This document shows, piece by piece, positions 7,141 through 14,928 of a stretch of 64,000 nt of DNA. The stretch is taken from the NCBI GenBank assembly GCA_003674045.1, contig PENC01000014.1, positions 114,612 to 178,611 on the forward strand, written 5' to 3'. Both the position numbers and the translations under genes were made by a program. This DNA is from Streptomyces griseocarneus (lineage in GTDB: Bacteria; Actinomycetota; Actinomycetes; Streptomycetales; Streptomycetaceae). The notes under the pieces were generated by a model that did no database searches, had not been told where the DNA came from, and saw only the letters and a program-made list of their open reading frames with translations. Position 1 is the first letter of the stretch. Each line of letters begins with the position of its first letter.

Positions 7141-7461
7141 GTGAGCACTGGCACAGGCTGTACTGCGGGGCACGTCGATTTCATCGGCTCGCCACCCGTC
7201 GAGCGAGCCGTCAGGCACGCCGAGGTAGCTCGCGAACTCCGGGCGCGCCCCCAGACCTGGGGCGTAGTGCAGCGTCCGGCCACGGTCAATCGTGCGGCGT
7301 CCGCAGCTCAGGCGATCCGGTCCGCGAAGCTAGCTGCGTATGCCCCCGCCGGGGCGTACGAGGCAGTGGCCCGGACCGTGCGGACGTCGAGAGGGCCGGA
7401 GCACCGCGTGTATGCCCGCTACGTCGGGCCGAAGGCACCGGCCCTCAACACCGACGCGTGA
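7141..7461 (+). CDS. Early phage protein, 106 aa
   Basis: First gene of the early operon. Unrecognised function; mildly basic, alanine-rich, with a helical RRPATVNRAA-type region and a C-terminal VYARYVGPKAPAL. The GTG at 7141 follows GAGGGGG at 4-nt spacing. It shares GTGA with the next gene, so translation is coupled to the replication-initiator-like protein. No catalytic motif seen. Confidence 0.65.
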   Translation: MSTGTGCTAGHVDFIGSPPVERAVRHAEVARELRARPQTWGVVQRPATVNRAASAAQAIRSAKLAAYAPAGAYEAVARTVRTSRGPEHRVYARYVGPKAPALNTDA

Positions 7462-8267
7462 GCCTCGACGCCATGGATTGGGTCTGGCGCACCTCGGCCG
7501 CCCGCGGCACTGCCCGCCTGGTGCTGCTCGCCATCGCCGACAAGTGCGGGGCCGACTGCACCGCCTACGCGGGGACGACCATGCTCGTCCAGCGCACCCG
7601 CGCCGCCCGCTCGTCGGTCGTGACGGCGGTCGACCGGCTGCTCGCATCCGGCGAGCTCGCGCTCGTCGACGGCGCCCGCGGGCCCCGGGGCGAGACGGTG
7701 TACCGCCTGCCTCACGCCGCCGGGCGCGCCCGAGCGGCACAGGACAGCCCCACGAGCACCGGTCCGGAATCCGGACCGGTACAGAATCCGGACCGGTCCG
7801 GATTCCAGACCCCCTGGGGTCCGGAATCCGGACCCCAGGGGTCCGAGAACCGGACCGGTGGGGGTCCGGATTCCGGACCCCAGAACCAGAGAGAACGCAA
7901 GCACCAAGCAGAACAGCAGCAGCACGGCAGCCGGTCACCGCTCGTCCCGGAGCTGCGCCCGCTCGCTGATGCGCTCGCTGCCGCGGGTGTCGCGGTGCGC
8001 TGGGGACTGGGGCTCGGCGAGCAGCGCGACGTCTACCAGCTGACGCAGCGGCACAGCGTCGAGGCCCTCGTCGAACTCGCCGTGCTTCGGGCCGCGCCCG
8101 GCGCCGAGGCCAAGTCGGCGCGCTACTGGCTCCGCGTGTGGGGCGATCTCGACCGCGCCCCGTCCACACGACCCGGCTCGACCGTCGTTGCGCTCCGGCC
8201 TGCCTACACCGACACCCTCGCCGCGGGCCTCGCCCTGCTCGACGCCCAGAAAGGTGACGTCCGTTGA
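7458..8267 (+). CDS. Replication-initiator-like HTH protein (lambda O-like layout)
   Basis: 269 residues in three parts. The N-terminal ~85 are a winged-helix domain (DWVWRTSAARGTARLVLLAIADKC, then VQRTRAARSSVVTAVDRLLASGELALV), a pattern common in phage and plasmid initiators. A low-complexity linker (about 95-150, GPESGP repeats) is encoded by the TCCGGA palindrome cluster. The C-terminal ~110 are helical. The organisation, DNA-binding domain then linker encoded by repeats, parallels lambda O, where the origin lies inside the gene. Start GTG overlaps the previous stop. Confidence 0.72.
   Translation: MSLDAMDWVWRTSAARGTARLVLLAIADKCGADCTAYAGTTMLVQRTRAARSSVVTAVDRLLASGELALVDGARGPRGETVYRLPHAAGRARAAQDSPTSTGPESGPVQNPDRSGFQTPWGPESGPQGSENRTGGGPDSGPQNQRERKHQAEQQQHGSRSPLVPELRPLADALAAAGVAVRWGLGLGEQRDVYQLTQRHSVEALVELAVLRAAPGAEAKSARYWLRVWGDLDRAPSTRPGSTVVALRPAYTDTLAAGLALLDAQKGDVR
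7758..7881. repeat. Cluster of TCCGGA palindromes inside initiator gene (candidate origin)
   Basis: Eight copies of TCCGGA in 115 bp, forming four larger palindromes: 7758-7780 (23 nt), 7784-7805 (22 nt, perfect), 7811-7841 (31 nt) and 7861-7881 (21 nt). Three pairs are spaced exactly 7 bp and one 10 bp. The cluster stays in frame. Iteron-like repeats within an initiator gene suggest the phage replication origin. Confidence 0.65.
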
Positions 8268-8971
8268 TCGACCGCGAGATCACCGCCCTCCTCGCGTACG
8301 CCGCGAAGCTCGACAGCCGTGTGCGCCGCACGCTCGACACCCCGGAGCAGGCCGCCCGCACCATCGGGGACTGGACGTCTGCGCTCGCCCACGTGCCCGC
8401 CACGGCCCCCGATGTTTCGTGGGACGCCTCGCATGCCATCCGGCGGTACTACGAGCAGCGCGACGGCGACCGGTCGGCGACGTACCGAGCCGTCGAGCCC
8501 TACGTCGTCCTCACCGCCTGGTCGACAAAAGCTGGCGATCTGCTCGACCGGCACACCGACCCCATCCCCGCCGTAGACCCCGACGACCCCCGCGCCTACC
8601 GCGCCGAGCTCGCCGTCACCCGCGCCGCGGTCGCGGCCGGTCGCATCCCGCCCGCGCAGCACCAGGACGCGATCAACCCCGCCGGGCAGGACCGTCTCGC
8701 CGCCCTGCTACCAGGAGTCGGCAAGCGCTACATCCCGGCGGACGTCGCCGGACAGCTCGCTGTCTTCCGGCCGACACGCGCCGCACGCGAGGCCGCGGTC
8801 GCAGCCGGACAGCCGGACCCTTACGCCTACGCGTGCACGTGGTGCGGCGCTGAACCGGATCAGTCGTGCCGGACCGGGGTCCGCCGTCACGACAAGGGCC
8901 GCGGGACACGCAGCACCCCGCACCCCTGCCGCACCGATGCCGCCCGCCGCGCCGCCGGAGGCCGCCGGTGA
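8264..8971 (+). CDS. Early phage protein with C-terminal zinc-finger-like motif
   Basis: 235 residues. The first ~180 are helical without a known motif. Near the C-terminus YACTWCGAEPDQSCRTGVRRH followed by HPCRTDAARRAA resembles the short zinc-binding modules (CxxC...C...H) in many actinophage proteins that bind nucleic acid. It starts with TTG at 8264 overlapping the initiator stop (TTGA), with GAAAGGTG upstream. Probably DNA-associated; exact role unknown. Confidence 0.68.
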   Translation: MIDREITALLAYAAKLDSRVRRTLDTPEQAARTIGDWTSALAHVPATAPDVSWDASHAIRRYYEQRDGDRSATYRAVEPYVVLTAWSTKAGDLLDRHTDPIPAVDPDDPRAYRAELAVTRAAVAAGRIPPAQHQDAINPAGQDRLAALLPGVGKRYIPADVAGQLAVFRPTRAAREAAVAAGQPDPYAYACTWCGAEPDQSCRTGVRRHDKGRGTRSTPHPCRTDAARRAAGGRR

Positions 8972-9213
8972 TCCCGCTCGCCGCCCGCGCCGTCATCGCC
9001 GCCCACCTCACCGACGAACTCGACGTACACCCGCACCTCGCCACGCTCACCACGGCCGCCCTCGCCGACATCCTCGCCGCCGAGGGATGGCACATCACCA
9101 GCACCCCCGCGCGACCGGTCGCGCCTCGCGCGCGGGAGGGAGCCCGCACGCACCGCGGCCTCGCCCGTCGCCTGCTCCCCCGCCATACCCGGACGAACGG
9201 AGACCCCGCATGA
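8968..9213 (+). CDS. Early phage protein, 81 aa
   Basis: Unrecognised. An N-terminal helical half (VIPLAARAVIAAHLTDELDVHP) and a strongly basic C-terminal half suggest nucleic-acid binding. The GTG at 8968 overlaps the previous stop (GTGA) and has GGAGG upstream; its own stop overlaps the next ATG (ATGA). Confidence 0.6.
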   Translation: MIPLAARAVIAAHLTDELDVHPHLATLTTAALADILAAEGWHITSTPARPVAPRAREGARTHRGLARRLLPRHTRTNGDPA

Positions 9214-9773
9214 GCCGACGCGACCGAGCCATCGACCGTGAGCGAGGCCGCGAGCGCCGCCGCGAGCTGCTCGCCGTCCTGCTCTCCCGTGCCGAGCGCG
9301 GCGTGCTCCTGCCCGACGAGGCCCGTCTGCTGCGCACCATGGTCGAGGCGGAGATCGCCGACGGCGACCGCGCCCGTCGCACCACCGGCGGGCAGAACGC
9401 TGCCGTCCGTCGCTTGCAGGCCCGGGTCGAGGCCGCCGAGCAGGCCATCGTTGAGACCGAGGCTGACCGCGACCGTCTCGCCCGCGACGTCGCCACCTTG
9501 CACGACGCGCTCGGCGCCACGGCGCGCGAGGCGTTCGCCGAGCGCAAGCGGCACCGGGCCGAGGTCTACGAGGCGCATCTGCTGCTCGAGACCGCCGAGG
9601 CCCGCGCCGAGCAGGCCGAGCAGCAGCTCGCCGAGCAGGAAGCAGTCGCGCTGCGGTACGGGAACTGGCTCGCGGATGCCCAGCGCGAGTGCGGCGCGCC
9701 GAACTGGCCCCAGCTCGCCGCCACCGTCCGGGCCGCCGTCCGGCGGGCCGACGAGGGGCGCAGTGCGGCGTAG
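9210..9773 (+). CDS. Coiled-coil early phage protein, 187 aa
   Basis: Almost wholly helical: a basic N-terminus (MSRRDRAIDRERGRERRRE), then long heptad-like Arg/Glu/Ala repeats from about 70 to 160 (LQARVEAAEQAIVETEADRD and similar). No enzyme motif. Such coiled-coil proteins are frequent in actinophage early operons. Coupled to the preceding gene by ATGA. Confidence 0.65.
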   Translation: MSRRDRAIDRERGRERRRELLAVLLSRAERGVLLPDEARLLRTMVEAEIADGDRARRTTGGQNAAVRRLQARVEAAEQAIVETEADRDRLARDVATLHDALGATAREAFAERKRHRAEVYEAHLLLETAEARAEQAEQQLAEQEAVALRYGNWLADAQRECGAPNWPQLAATVRAAVRRADEGRSAA

Positions 9774-9821
9774 GGGCGCGCGCCCGCGGACCATCGCCGG
9801 ACCCCGAGAGAAGGGGACTTC

Positions 9822-10589
9822 ATGACCTACGCCGCCGCCGTGCACGAGACCGTGACGGCTCTGCGCATCATCCGAGAGCGCTGGGGCGACCTGCTGCTCG
9901 CCATCGAGACGCCGCCCGCCGACACGTGGCCACCGCGGCAGCTCGAGCACACCCTGCGTGCCAGCGACGACGAGTTGCTCGTCGAGGACCGGGCCCCGCT
10001 GGTGCTGCGTGAGCACCCCGCCCCGCTGAACGTGACGGCGCTCGACACGCGCCTCGCCGTCGAGCGCGCCCTGTACGACCTCGCCGACCTGCTCGCCGCC
10101 GCCGTCCAGCACGCCGACCCCGGCGACCCGCGCCGGTGGGACTACCGCAGCCCCACCTCCCCCGGCAGCCGGGCGCACGGACTGCACTGGGCCTCCGTGT
10201 GGATCGAGGGCCGCGTGCGCGACGCGGACACCGAGCCCGAGCCGCTCGACGACGGCGCCCTCGGCGCACCGCCGTTCGACGTCCTGCCCCCGCACCTGCT
10301 GCACGAGGCACGCCGTACCGCCCGCGCGTGCGAGGGCCGGATGGTGCGCCTGCTCGGGATCAATCAGCGCAACACCCCGATTCCTGACCGGCCGTGCCCG
10401 TGGTGCGGTGGCGAGCTCACCCTGCACACCGACCCGAACGGGCCGCCGAGTATCACCTGCTCGGCAGGCTCGGGCTGTACCGCCCCTGTGGCGCTCGACG
10501 AGCAGGGGCGGCGAACGTGGGAGTGGGCCAACCTGCCCGCCCTCCTCGCCGCCTTCGCCGCATCCGAGGGCATGCCGCACAGGCCGTGA
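9822..10589 (+). CDS. Early phage protein with zinc ribbon, 255 aa
   Basis: The first ~185 residues are helical and acidic. The C-terminal part has CPWCGGELTLHTDPNGPPS, then a second cysteine pair in ITCSAGSGC, giving a four-cysteine zinc ribbon. It is followed by a helical TWEWANLPALLAAF tail. The ATG has GAAGGGG upstream. Probably binds nucleic acid; it is the last gene of the continuous early run, about 265 nt before the next. Confidence 0.65.
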   Translation: MTYAAAVHETVTALRIIRERWGDLLLAIETPPADTWPPRQLEHTLRASDDELLVEDRAPLVLREHPAPLNVTALDTRLAVERALYDLADLLAAAVQHADPGDPRRWDYRSPTSPGSRAHGLHWASVWIEGRVRDADTEPEPLDDGALGAPPFDVLPPHLLHEARRTARACEGRMVRLLGINQRNTPIPDRPCPWCGGELTLHTDPNGPPSITCSAGSGCTAPVALDEQGRRTWEWANLPALLAAFAASEGMPHRP

Positions 10590-10726
10590 ACCGCCGACCG
10601 GGGAGGCATACAGCACGGTCGCCGACCGAGGCCACTGGAGGTACCAGGTGTGGGAGTGGCCGGGCGGCCTGCTTCTGTTCCTCCACACCTCCCACAGAGA
10701 GGCAACCGCACAGAGGCCACGCAAGC

Positions 10727-10754
10727 GAGAAGGCCCAAACGACCCTGGCCTCTC
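10727..10754 (+). terminator. Terminator-like hairpin after early operon
   Basis: GAGA-GGCC stem with one bulged A and an 11-nt loop, followed by TTCGTC. It sits in the 265-nt gap between the early operon and the paralogue pair. Moderate strength only. Confidence 0.4.
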
Positions 10755-10854
10755 TTCGTCATCGGTTGCCGGTACAACGCGGGAGCTGTTGAGTAGCCCA
10801 CAATCACCGATCATGGCACCTGCCGACCACGCCTCACCAGGAAGGCCCGACAAG

Positions 10855-11283
10855 GTGGACGTACGCACCAGCACGATCGACGCGATCGAAGCCCGTGTAG
10901 ACAGAGACGGAGGTGCCACTCTTGTGGGCAACTCTCTTGTTCGAGACCTGGAGGAGATGGAGCGGCTCCGGCTCCCGCGCCTCCATGCGGTGCAACAGGA
11001 GATCATGCGTCGCGACCTCCGGACCTTCCCGGAAAAGCTCCTGTACTCGGACGAGGTCTTCTCTTTCGTCGTCTACCGACCCAAGCTGCTGGTCATCGAC
11101 GCGCACACTGTTGCTCGTGAGCCTGGGATACGCAAGGCCCTCACGTACGTCATGGACGCCTTGGGCAAGGATGCAAGCGGACAGTTCCATGCCAATGAGC
11201 GTCGGTTCCGAAGCATGGTCCGCAAGCTGGCATCTGCCCATCCTGAGGTCCACTGGCAGTTCAAGCAGCACGGTGCCGCGTAG
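10855..11283 (+). CDS. Unknown phage protein, paralogue A (142 aa)
   Basis: No recognised family. It is clearly related to the gene at 11458: both have STID-IE--V near the start, then GATL--NS, a basic-helical LE-M-RLR--RLH segment and a FVVYRP-L strand. The C-terminal part (PGIRKALTYVMDALGKDA) is less conserved. GTG at 10855 is preferred: it has AGGAAGG at about 9 nt and puts the shared motif at the same distance from the start as in the paralogue; an ATG at 10813 lacks a ribosome site. Position between early and late genes is typical of late regulators or host-takeover genes, but nothing proves this. Confidence 0.65.
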   Translation: MDVRTSTIDAIEARVDRDGGATLVGNSLVRDLEEMERLRLPRLHAVQQEIMRRDLRTFPEKLLYSDEVFSFVVYRPKLLVIDAHTVAREPGIRKALTYVMDALGKDASGQFHANERRFRSMVRKLASAHPEVHWQFKQHGAA

Positions 11284-11457
11284 TCGCAACCCCAACGAGT
11301 GGCAAGCTCCGCGGGGAGCATGCACGCGCCCTGTATCTGCTGCGCGCCTTCCTTAGCACAGCGATGGCGCCTTCCGCTGGAGAACCGGCCTTCTGCCCCG
11401 GCCACACGGGCAGGCCGCGATGCTGCATCCAGCTAAAACCATTTAGGGGAGGCCCAT

Positions 11458-11850
11458 TTGAGTGTCCATGTATGCCCGAGCACGATCGACACCATTGAGC
11501 GGATGGTCGACGATTCAGAGGGCGCCACGCTGATCAAGAACTCTGTCATCAAGAGGCTCGAGGACATGCAGCGACTCCGCATCGAGCGCCTGCACAGGGT
11601 GTACGACCTGCTGCGCCGTCGTGGCCTTAGCTGCTACCCCAAACACCCCAGTTGGCCGGACGACTGGTGGAGGTTCGTGGTCTACCGCCCCGAACTTGCG
11701 ACAGTTCACCTCGCCACCATCGCTGCCGATGACGAACTGATCGCTGCGGCTGAGTGCGTACAGAATGCCTTTCGGTACCCATATGCACATGAAAACGCGC
11801 CTTATCCTTGGCAGATGCACGATGCGCTCCAGAAGCTCGCCGCTGCTTAG
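11458..11850 (+). CDS. Unknown phage protein, paralogue B (130 aa)
   Basis: Second copy of the family at 10855, diverged to roughly one third identity by eye. The shared core is STIDTIERMV, GATLIKNSVIKRLEDMQRLR and WWRFVVYRPEL. It is soluble, with no membrane or signal segment. The start is TTG at 11458, with GGGGAGG at 5-nt spacing. A 174-nt gap separates it from paralogue A, so each may have its own promoter. Confidence 0.65.
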   Translation: MSVHVCPSTIDTIERMVDDSEGATLIKNSVIKRLEDMQRLRIERLHRVYDLLRRRGLSCYPKHPSWPDDWWRFVVYRPELATVHLATIAADDELIAAAECVQNAFRYPYAHENAPYPWQMHDALQKLAAA

Positions 11851-11983
11851 GCGCCGAAGCCCGAAGCAAGCCGACGCCTCATGCGCGCAGCGTGGGCTGC
11901 AACCACACTTGCACTGTTACCCATTCGTGACCTAACGTTGGGGGCGCCTCCAGCGTGCCTGGAAACTTCGGCCCCCTGACTCC

Positions 11984-12017
11984 GTACGCCCTGCCACACC
12001 CCAGCGGCAGGGCGTAC
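11984..12017. other. Long perfect hairpin before terminase genes
   Basis: 12-bp perfect inverted repeat (GTACGCCCTGCC) with a 10-nt loop, ending 24 nt before the small-terminase start. There is no T-run, so a simple terminator is unlikely. Packaging start sites (cos or pac) often lie next to the small terminase gene; a structured mRNA leader is the other option. Confidence 0.45.
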
Positions 12018-12041
12018 GCATGCCCGCCAGGAGGTGAGCGC

Positions 12042-12488
12042 GTGGCCGAGCCAATCACCGATGCCGACCGCAAGGCAGTGCGTCACCTGCACGCCGAGGG
12101 CCTCAGCCGCAACGAGATCGCCCGCCAGACCGGGCGCAGCGCCGCAACGGTCTCGAAGATCGCCAAGGCGGAGGGGCTGCGGTTCGAGGGCGGGGCTCGC
12201 GTCGCACCGGCCACGGAGGCGCGCCGCGCCGATGCCGCCGCGCGACGGGAGTTGTTGGCCGACGAGGCGCTCGACGGCGCCCGGCAGCAGGTCGCGCGGA
12301 CCGCCGAGGCAGAGTCCGCGCGCGACGCCCGCGACCACGCCACCGCCGCCCGCGCTCTGACCGAAGTACACGCCCGCCTCGGCGAGCTCGCCCGCCAGAC
12401 CGGCCGCGGCAGCACCGGCGGCTCGATGCTCGACCGCCTCGCCGACTCCCTGCTCGGGCCCGCGGGAGGTGACCACGAGGGGGTGTGA
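12042..12488 (+). CDS. Terminase small subunit (HTH)
   Basis: 148 residues. The N-terminal HTH (DRKAVRHLHAEGLSRNEIARQTGRSAATVSKIAKAEGL) would bind the packaging site. A helical, coiled-coil-like body follows (ARRELLADEALDGARQQVA) for ring assembly, with a flexible C-terminus. GTG at 12042 has AGGAGG at good spacing. It directly precedes and overlaps the large-subunit gene, the standard order. Confidence 0.82.
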   Translation: MAEPITDADRKAVRHLHAEGLSRNEIARQTGRSAATVSKIAKAEGLRFEGGARVAPATEARRADAAARRELLADEALDGARQQVARTAEAESARDARDHATAARALTEVHARLGELARQTGRGSTGGSMLDRLADSLLGPAGGDHEGV

Positions 12489-13723
12489 TGCCCGGCCCCC
12501 TCCCCCTGTCCGACAAGCAGCTCTCATCGATCCGGGAGTCGGCCGAGGCCCGGATTTCGATCTGGCACGGGTCGGTACGGTCCGGCAAGACGATCGCGAG
12601 CCTGATCGCGTTCCTGCTCGGCGTCCGCCGGGCGCCCGCCTCGGGCTTGATCCTGCTGTGCGGGAGGACGATGCAGACGATCGAGCGCAACGTGCTCGAC
12701 CCTCTGCAAGACCCGGACCTCTTCGGCGACGTCGCCGCGGAAGTCCGGCACACCCGCGGCGCGAGTACCGCACACATTCTGGGGCGCACGGTCCACCTGA
12801 TCGGCGCCTCGGACGCACGTGCCGAGGGCCGACTGCGCGGCTTGACGGCGTCTCTCGCCTACGTCGACGAGGCCACCCTCGTACCCGAGTCCTTCTGGAC
12901 GCAGCTACTCGCCCGCCTGTCCGTGCCCGGGGCGCGGCTACTGGCCACCACCAACCCGGACAACCCCCGGCACTGGCTCAAGGTCGGCTACCTCGACCGC
13001 CAAGGCGAATTGGACCTTGCCGCGTGGCACTTCAAGCTCTCCGACAACCCATCGCTCGCGGCGGCCTACGTAGCCGCGCTGGCAGCGGAATACCGCGGCC
13101 TGTGGCGGCGTCGGATGATCGACGGCGCGTGGGTGATCGCCGAGGGCAGCATCTACGACATGTTCGACGAGCAGCAGCACGTCGTCGACGAGCTGCCGGA
13201 GATGGACCGCTATTGGGTCGGCGTCGACCACGGGACCGTGAATCCCTTCTCCGCCGTCCTGCTTGGCCTCGGCGTCGACGGTCGCCTGTATGCGGCGAGC
13301 GAGTGGCGGTACGACTCCCGCGCCCATCGGCGCCAGATGACCGATGCCCAGTACAGCCGCGCCGTCCGTGAGTGGCTCGACAAGCTCGGCATCCACCCGG
13401 AGTGGACATTTATTGATCCGAGCGCCGCCTCGTTTTCCACACAGCTGTGGACAGACGGGTACGCCGGAATCGCCCGCGCCGACAACACGGTGCTCGACGG
13501 CATCCGGTCGGTGGCCACAGCCCTCGAGTCCGGGCTGCTGCGTGTCCACCGCTCGTGTGCCGGGCTGCTCGACGAGATGCCCGGCTATTCCTGGGACGAG
13601 GACGCCGCAGCGCGCGGCGAGGACAGGCCGAACAAGGTCGACGACCACAGTGTCGACGCACTGCGGTACGCGGTCCACTCCACCGCTCACGAGTGGCGGC
13701 ACCTTCTCACGCACGCACAATGA
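12488..13723 (+). CDS. Terminase large subunit
   Basis: 411 residues, the DNA-packaging motor and nuclease. Walker A is GSVRSGKT at 28-35 and Walker B is LAYVDEA at about 123-129. The nuclease domain shows acidic sites in GVDHGTVNPFSAV, FIDPSA and DDHSVDALRYAV. The length suits the PBSX/Terminase_6 type. ATG at 12488 overlaps the small-subunit stop (TGATG); GTG at 12485 is an alternative. GAGGGGG precedes it. Confidence 0.92.
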   Translation: MPGPLPLSDKQLSSIRESAEARISIWHGSVRSGKTIASLIAFLLGVRRAPASGLILLCGRTMQTIERNVLDPLQDPDLFGDVAAEVRHTRGASTAHILGRTVHLIGASDARAEGRLRGLTASLAYVDEATLVPESFWTQLLARLSVPGARLLATTNPDNPRHWLKVGYLDRQGELDLAAWHFKLSDNPSLAAAYVAALAAEYRGLWRRRMIDGAWVIAEGSIYDMFDEQQHVVDELPEMDRYWVGVDHGTVNPFSAVLLGLGVDGRLYAASEWRYDSRAHRRQMTDAQYSRAVREWLDKLGIHPEWTFIDPSAASFSTQLWTDGYAGIARADNTVLDGIRSVATALESGLLRVHRSCAGLLDEMPGYSWDEDAAARGEDRPNKVDDHSVDALRYAVHSTAHEWRHLLTHAQ

Positions 13724-13799
13724 CCCGACGCCGTCCAGCCACCCTCGAGGCAATGCCCTTGCCCGCTCCCGCCCGCCACATCAGGCTTTACGCCAACAA

Positions 13800-14240
13800 C
13801 TAATCCGATAACTCGGACTGTTTTCCCTCGATCACGTGGCGCTCGACGGTCGCGAGGCAGAGGCAGATCACCGACAGGACAAAGAAGGCCAGCGGGATCA
13901 TGCCCACCACTGGATTCACATAGGCATGCAGCCTGTTAAACGCTCCTGCTGTGGCGCCCGCCAGAAGGAACCAACCCCCTGCCCACGCTAGGAGGCGCAA
14001 CATTGCGTGCCGCCCGAGCTGAATCTCAGCCCTTGCAGCCTCTCGCCTTCTGGCCCGATCTTCCTCAGCCTGCCGCTCCGCCTCGAACCTGCGCTCCAGC
14101 TCAGCGAACACACGCGCTCGCTGCGCAGCCTGTTCCGACGTGTCCGATTGCCCAAAGTACACACCGATCGCGTCAGCCTGAAAGGCGTTCTTGATGTGAC
14201 CACCGGTGATCCCGTTGCGGACGCTTCGCCACTCTCCCAT
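13800..14240 (-). CDS. Opposite-strand membrane protein with amyloid-motif-like N-terminus (A)
   Basis: 146 residues. The N-terminus has N-x-ITGG-x-I followed by FQADAIG (about 9-27), then a charged coiled coil (FAELERRFEAERQAEEDRAR, about 45-75) and two hydrophobic segments (LLAWAGGWFLLAGATAGAF and VVGMIPLAFFVLSVICLCL). The layout matches the next minus-strand gene. The motif resembles the pseudo-palindromic RHIM/PP-like amyloid motifs of actinobacterial NLR-linked proteins; this is by eye only. No Shine-Dalgarno is visible; TACTCT lies 8 nt before the ATG, suggesting a leaderless transcript. It lies between terminase and portal, against the operon. Likely a lysogeny-expressed accessory gene. 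Confidence 0.7.
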   Translation of the reverse strand: MGEWRSVRNGITGGHIKNAFQADAIGVYFGQSDTSEQAAQRARVFAELERRFEAERQAEEDRARRREAARAEIQLGRHAMLRLLAWAGGWFLLAGATAGAFNRLHAYVNPVVGMIPLAFFVLSVICLCLATVERHVIEGKQSELSD

Positions 14241-14414
14241 GCAACCGAAGAGTACGACGCGCCGCGGTCGACTGCCGCCAACTCTTGGACAAGCCCGTTG
14301 AGTTAGGCATCACGATCAACAGTTGGAGGTGTCGCGACCCCGGCCTCCCGGAGGCCGGAAGCGTGCCGATCCCTGCATGCGCCACCCTGCGCGCCCCTCA
14401 GCAGGCCATGCCAG

Positions 14415-14825
14415 CTACCGCGCACCCCGGCGGAACGCAACCACCATGACAAGTATGGCTACAGCCCCCACGCCTTCGGCGATGCGCGACTGAGTAGCCC
14501 CCCATACGCTCGCCATCGCGAAGAACAGGACGACCGATCCCCAGAACAGGCGTCGATTCCGGGCGTCAGCCCTCACGAGTCGCCGTATCACCTTCCTTCG
14601 GATCTGCACACTCCGTTGCCGAGCCCGCCGGTCTGCCTCTTCGGCCTCCTGAGCGGCTTCCCAACGTTGGAACAAGCGAGCGCGTTGAAGTGCTTGTTCA
14701 GGAGTCTCCGCAGCAGGCGGCGGCTGATTGATATGCACTCCGCCGTGGATGGTGTGCGCCTGAATGGCTGGTCCATTGATCTGCCCACCGCTGATCTTGT
14801 TGTCGGCGTCCCGCGGGTCCTTCAT
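14415..14825 (-). CDS. Opposite-strand membrane protein with amyloid-motif-like N-terminus (B)
   Basis: 136 residues, same architecture as the protein at 13800. N-terminal NKISGGQINGPAIQAHTIHG (residues 9-28) continues into GVHINQ, then a charged coiled coil (ARLFQRWEAAQEAEEADRRA) and two hydrophobic segments near the C-terminus (LFWGSVVLFFAMASVWG and VGAVAILVMVVAF). No ribosome site is present; TACTGT lies 7 nt upstream of the ATG, as expected for leaderless transcription. A membrane effector or superinfection-exclusion protein is plausible. Function unproven. Confidence 0.7.
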   Translation of the reverse strand: MKDPRDADNKISGGQINGPAIQAHTIHGGVHINQPPPAAETPEQALQRARLFQRWEAAQEAEEADRRARQRSVQIRRKVIRRLVRADARNRRLFWGSVVLFFAMASVWGATQSRIAEGVGAVAILVMVVAFRRGAR

Positions 14826-14928
14826 GTGCCCGACAGTACGACAGGCGCTTGCATCTTTCTATCAACTTCCCTGCAGCGCCGACGGTTTGCTCCTTACGTG
14901 GGCAGGCATGGGAAATGAGGTGATCACC

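Noticed and set aside
7758..7881. CRISPR array or transposon ends
   Set aside because: Repeats are short palindromes without equal spacers, and the reading frame of the initiator gene passes through them unbroken.
10590..10854. A coding extension upstream of paralogue A
   Set aside because: The frame is open, but it contains a hairpin, lacks a ribosome site at any earlier start and does not align with paralogue B.
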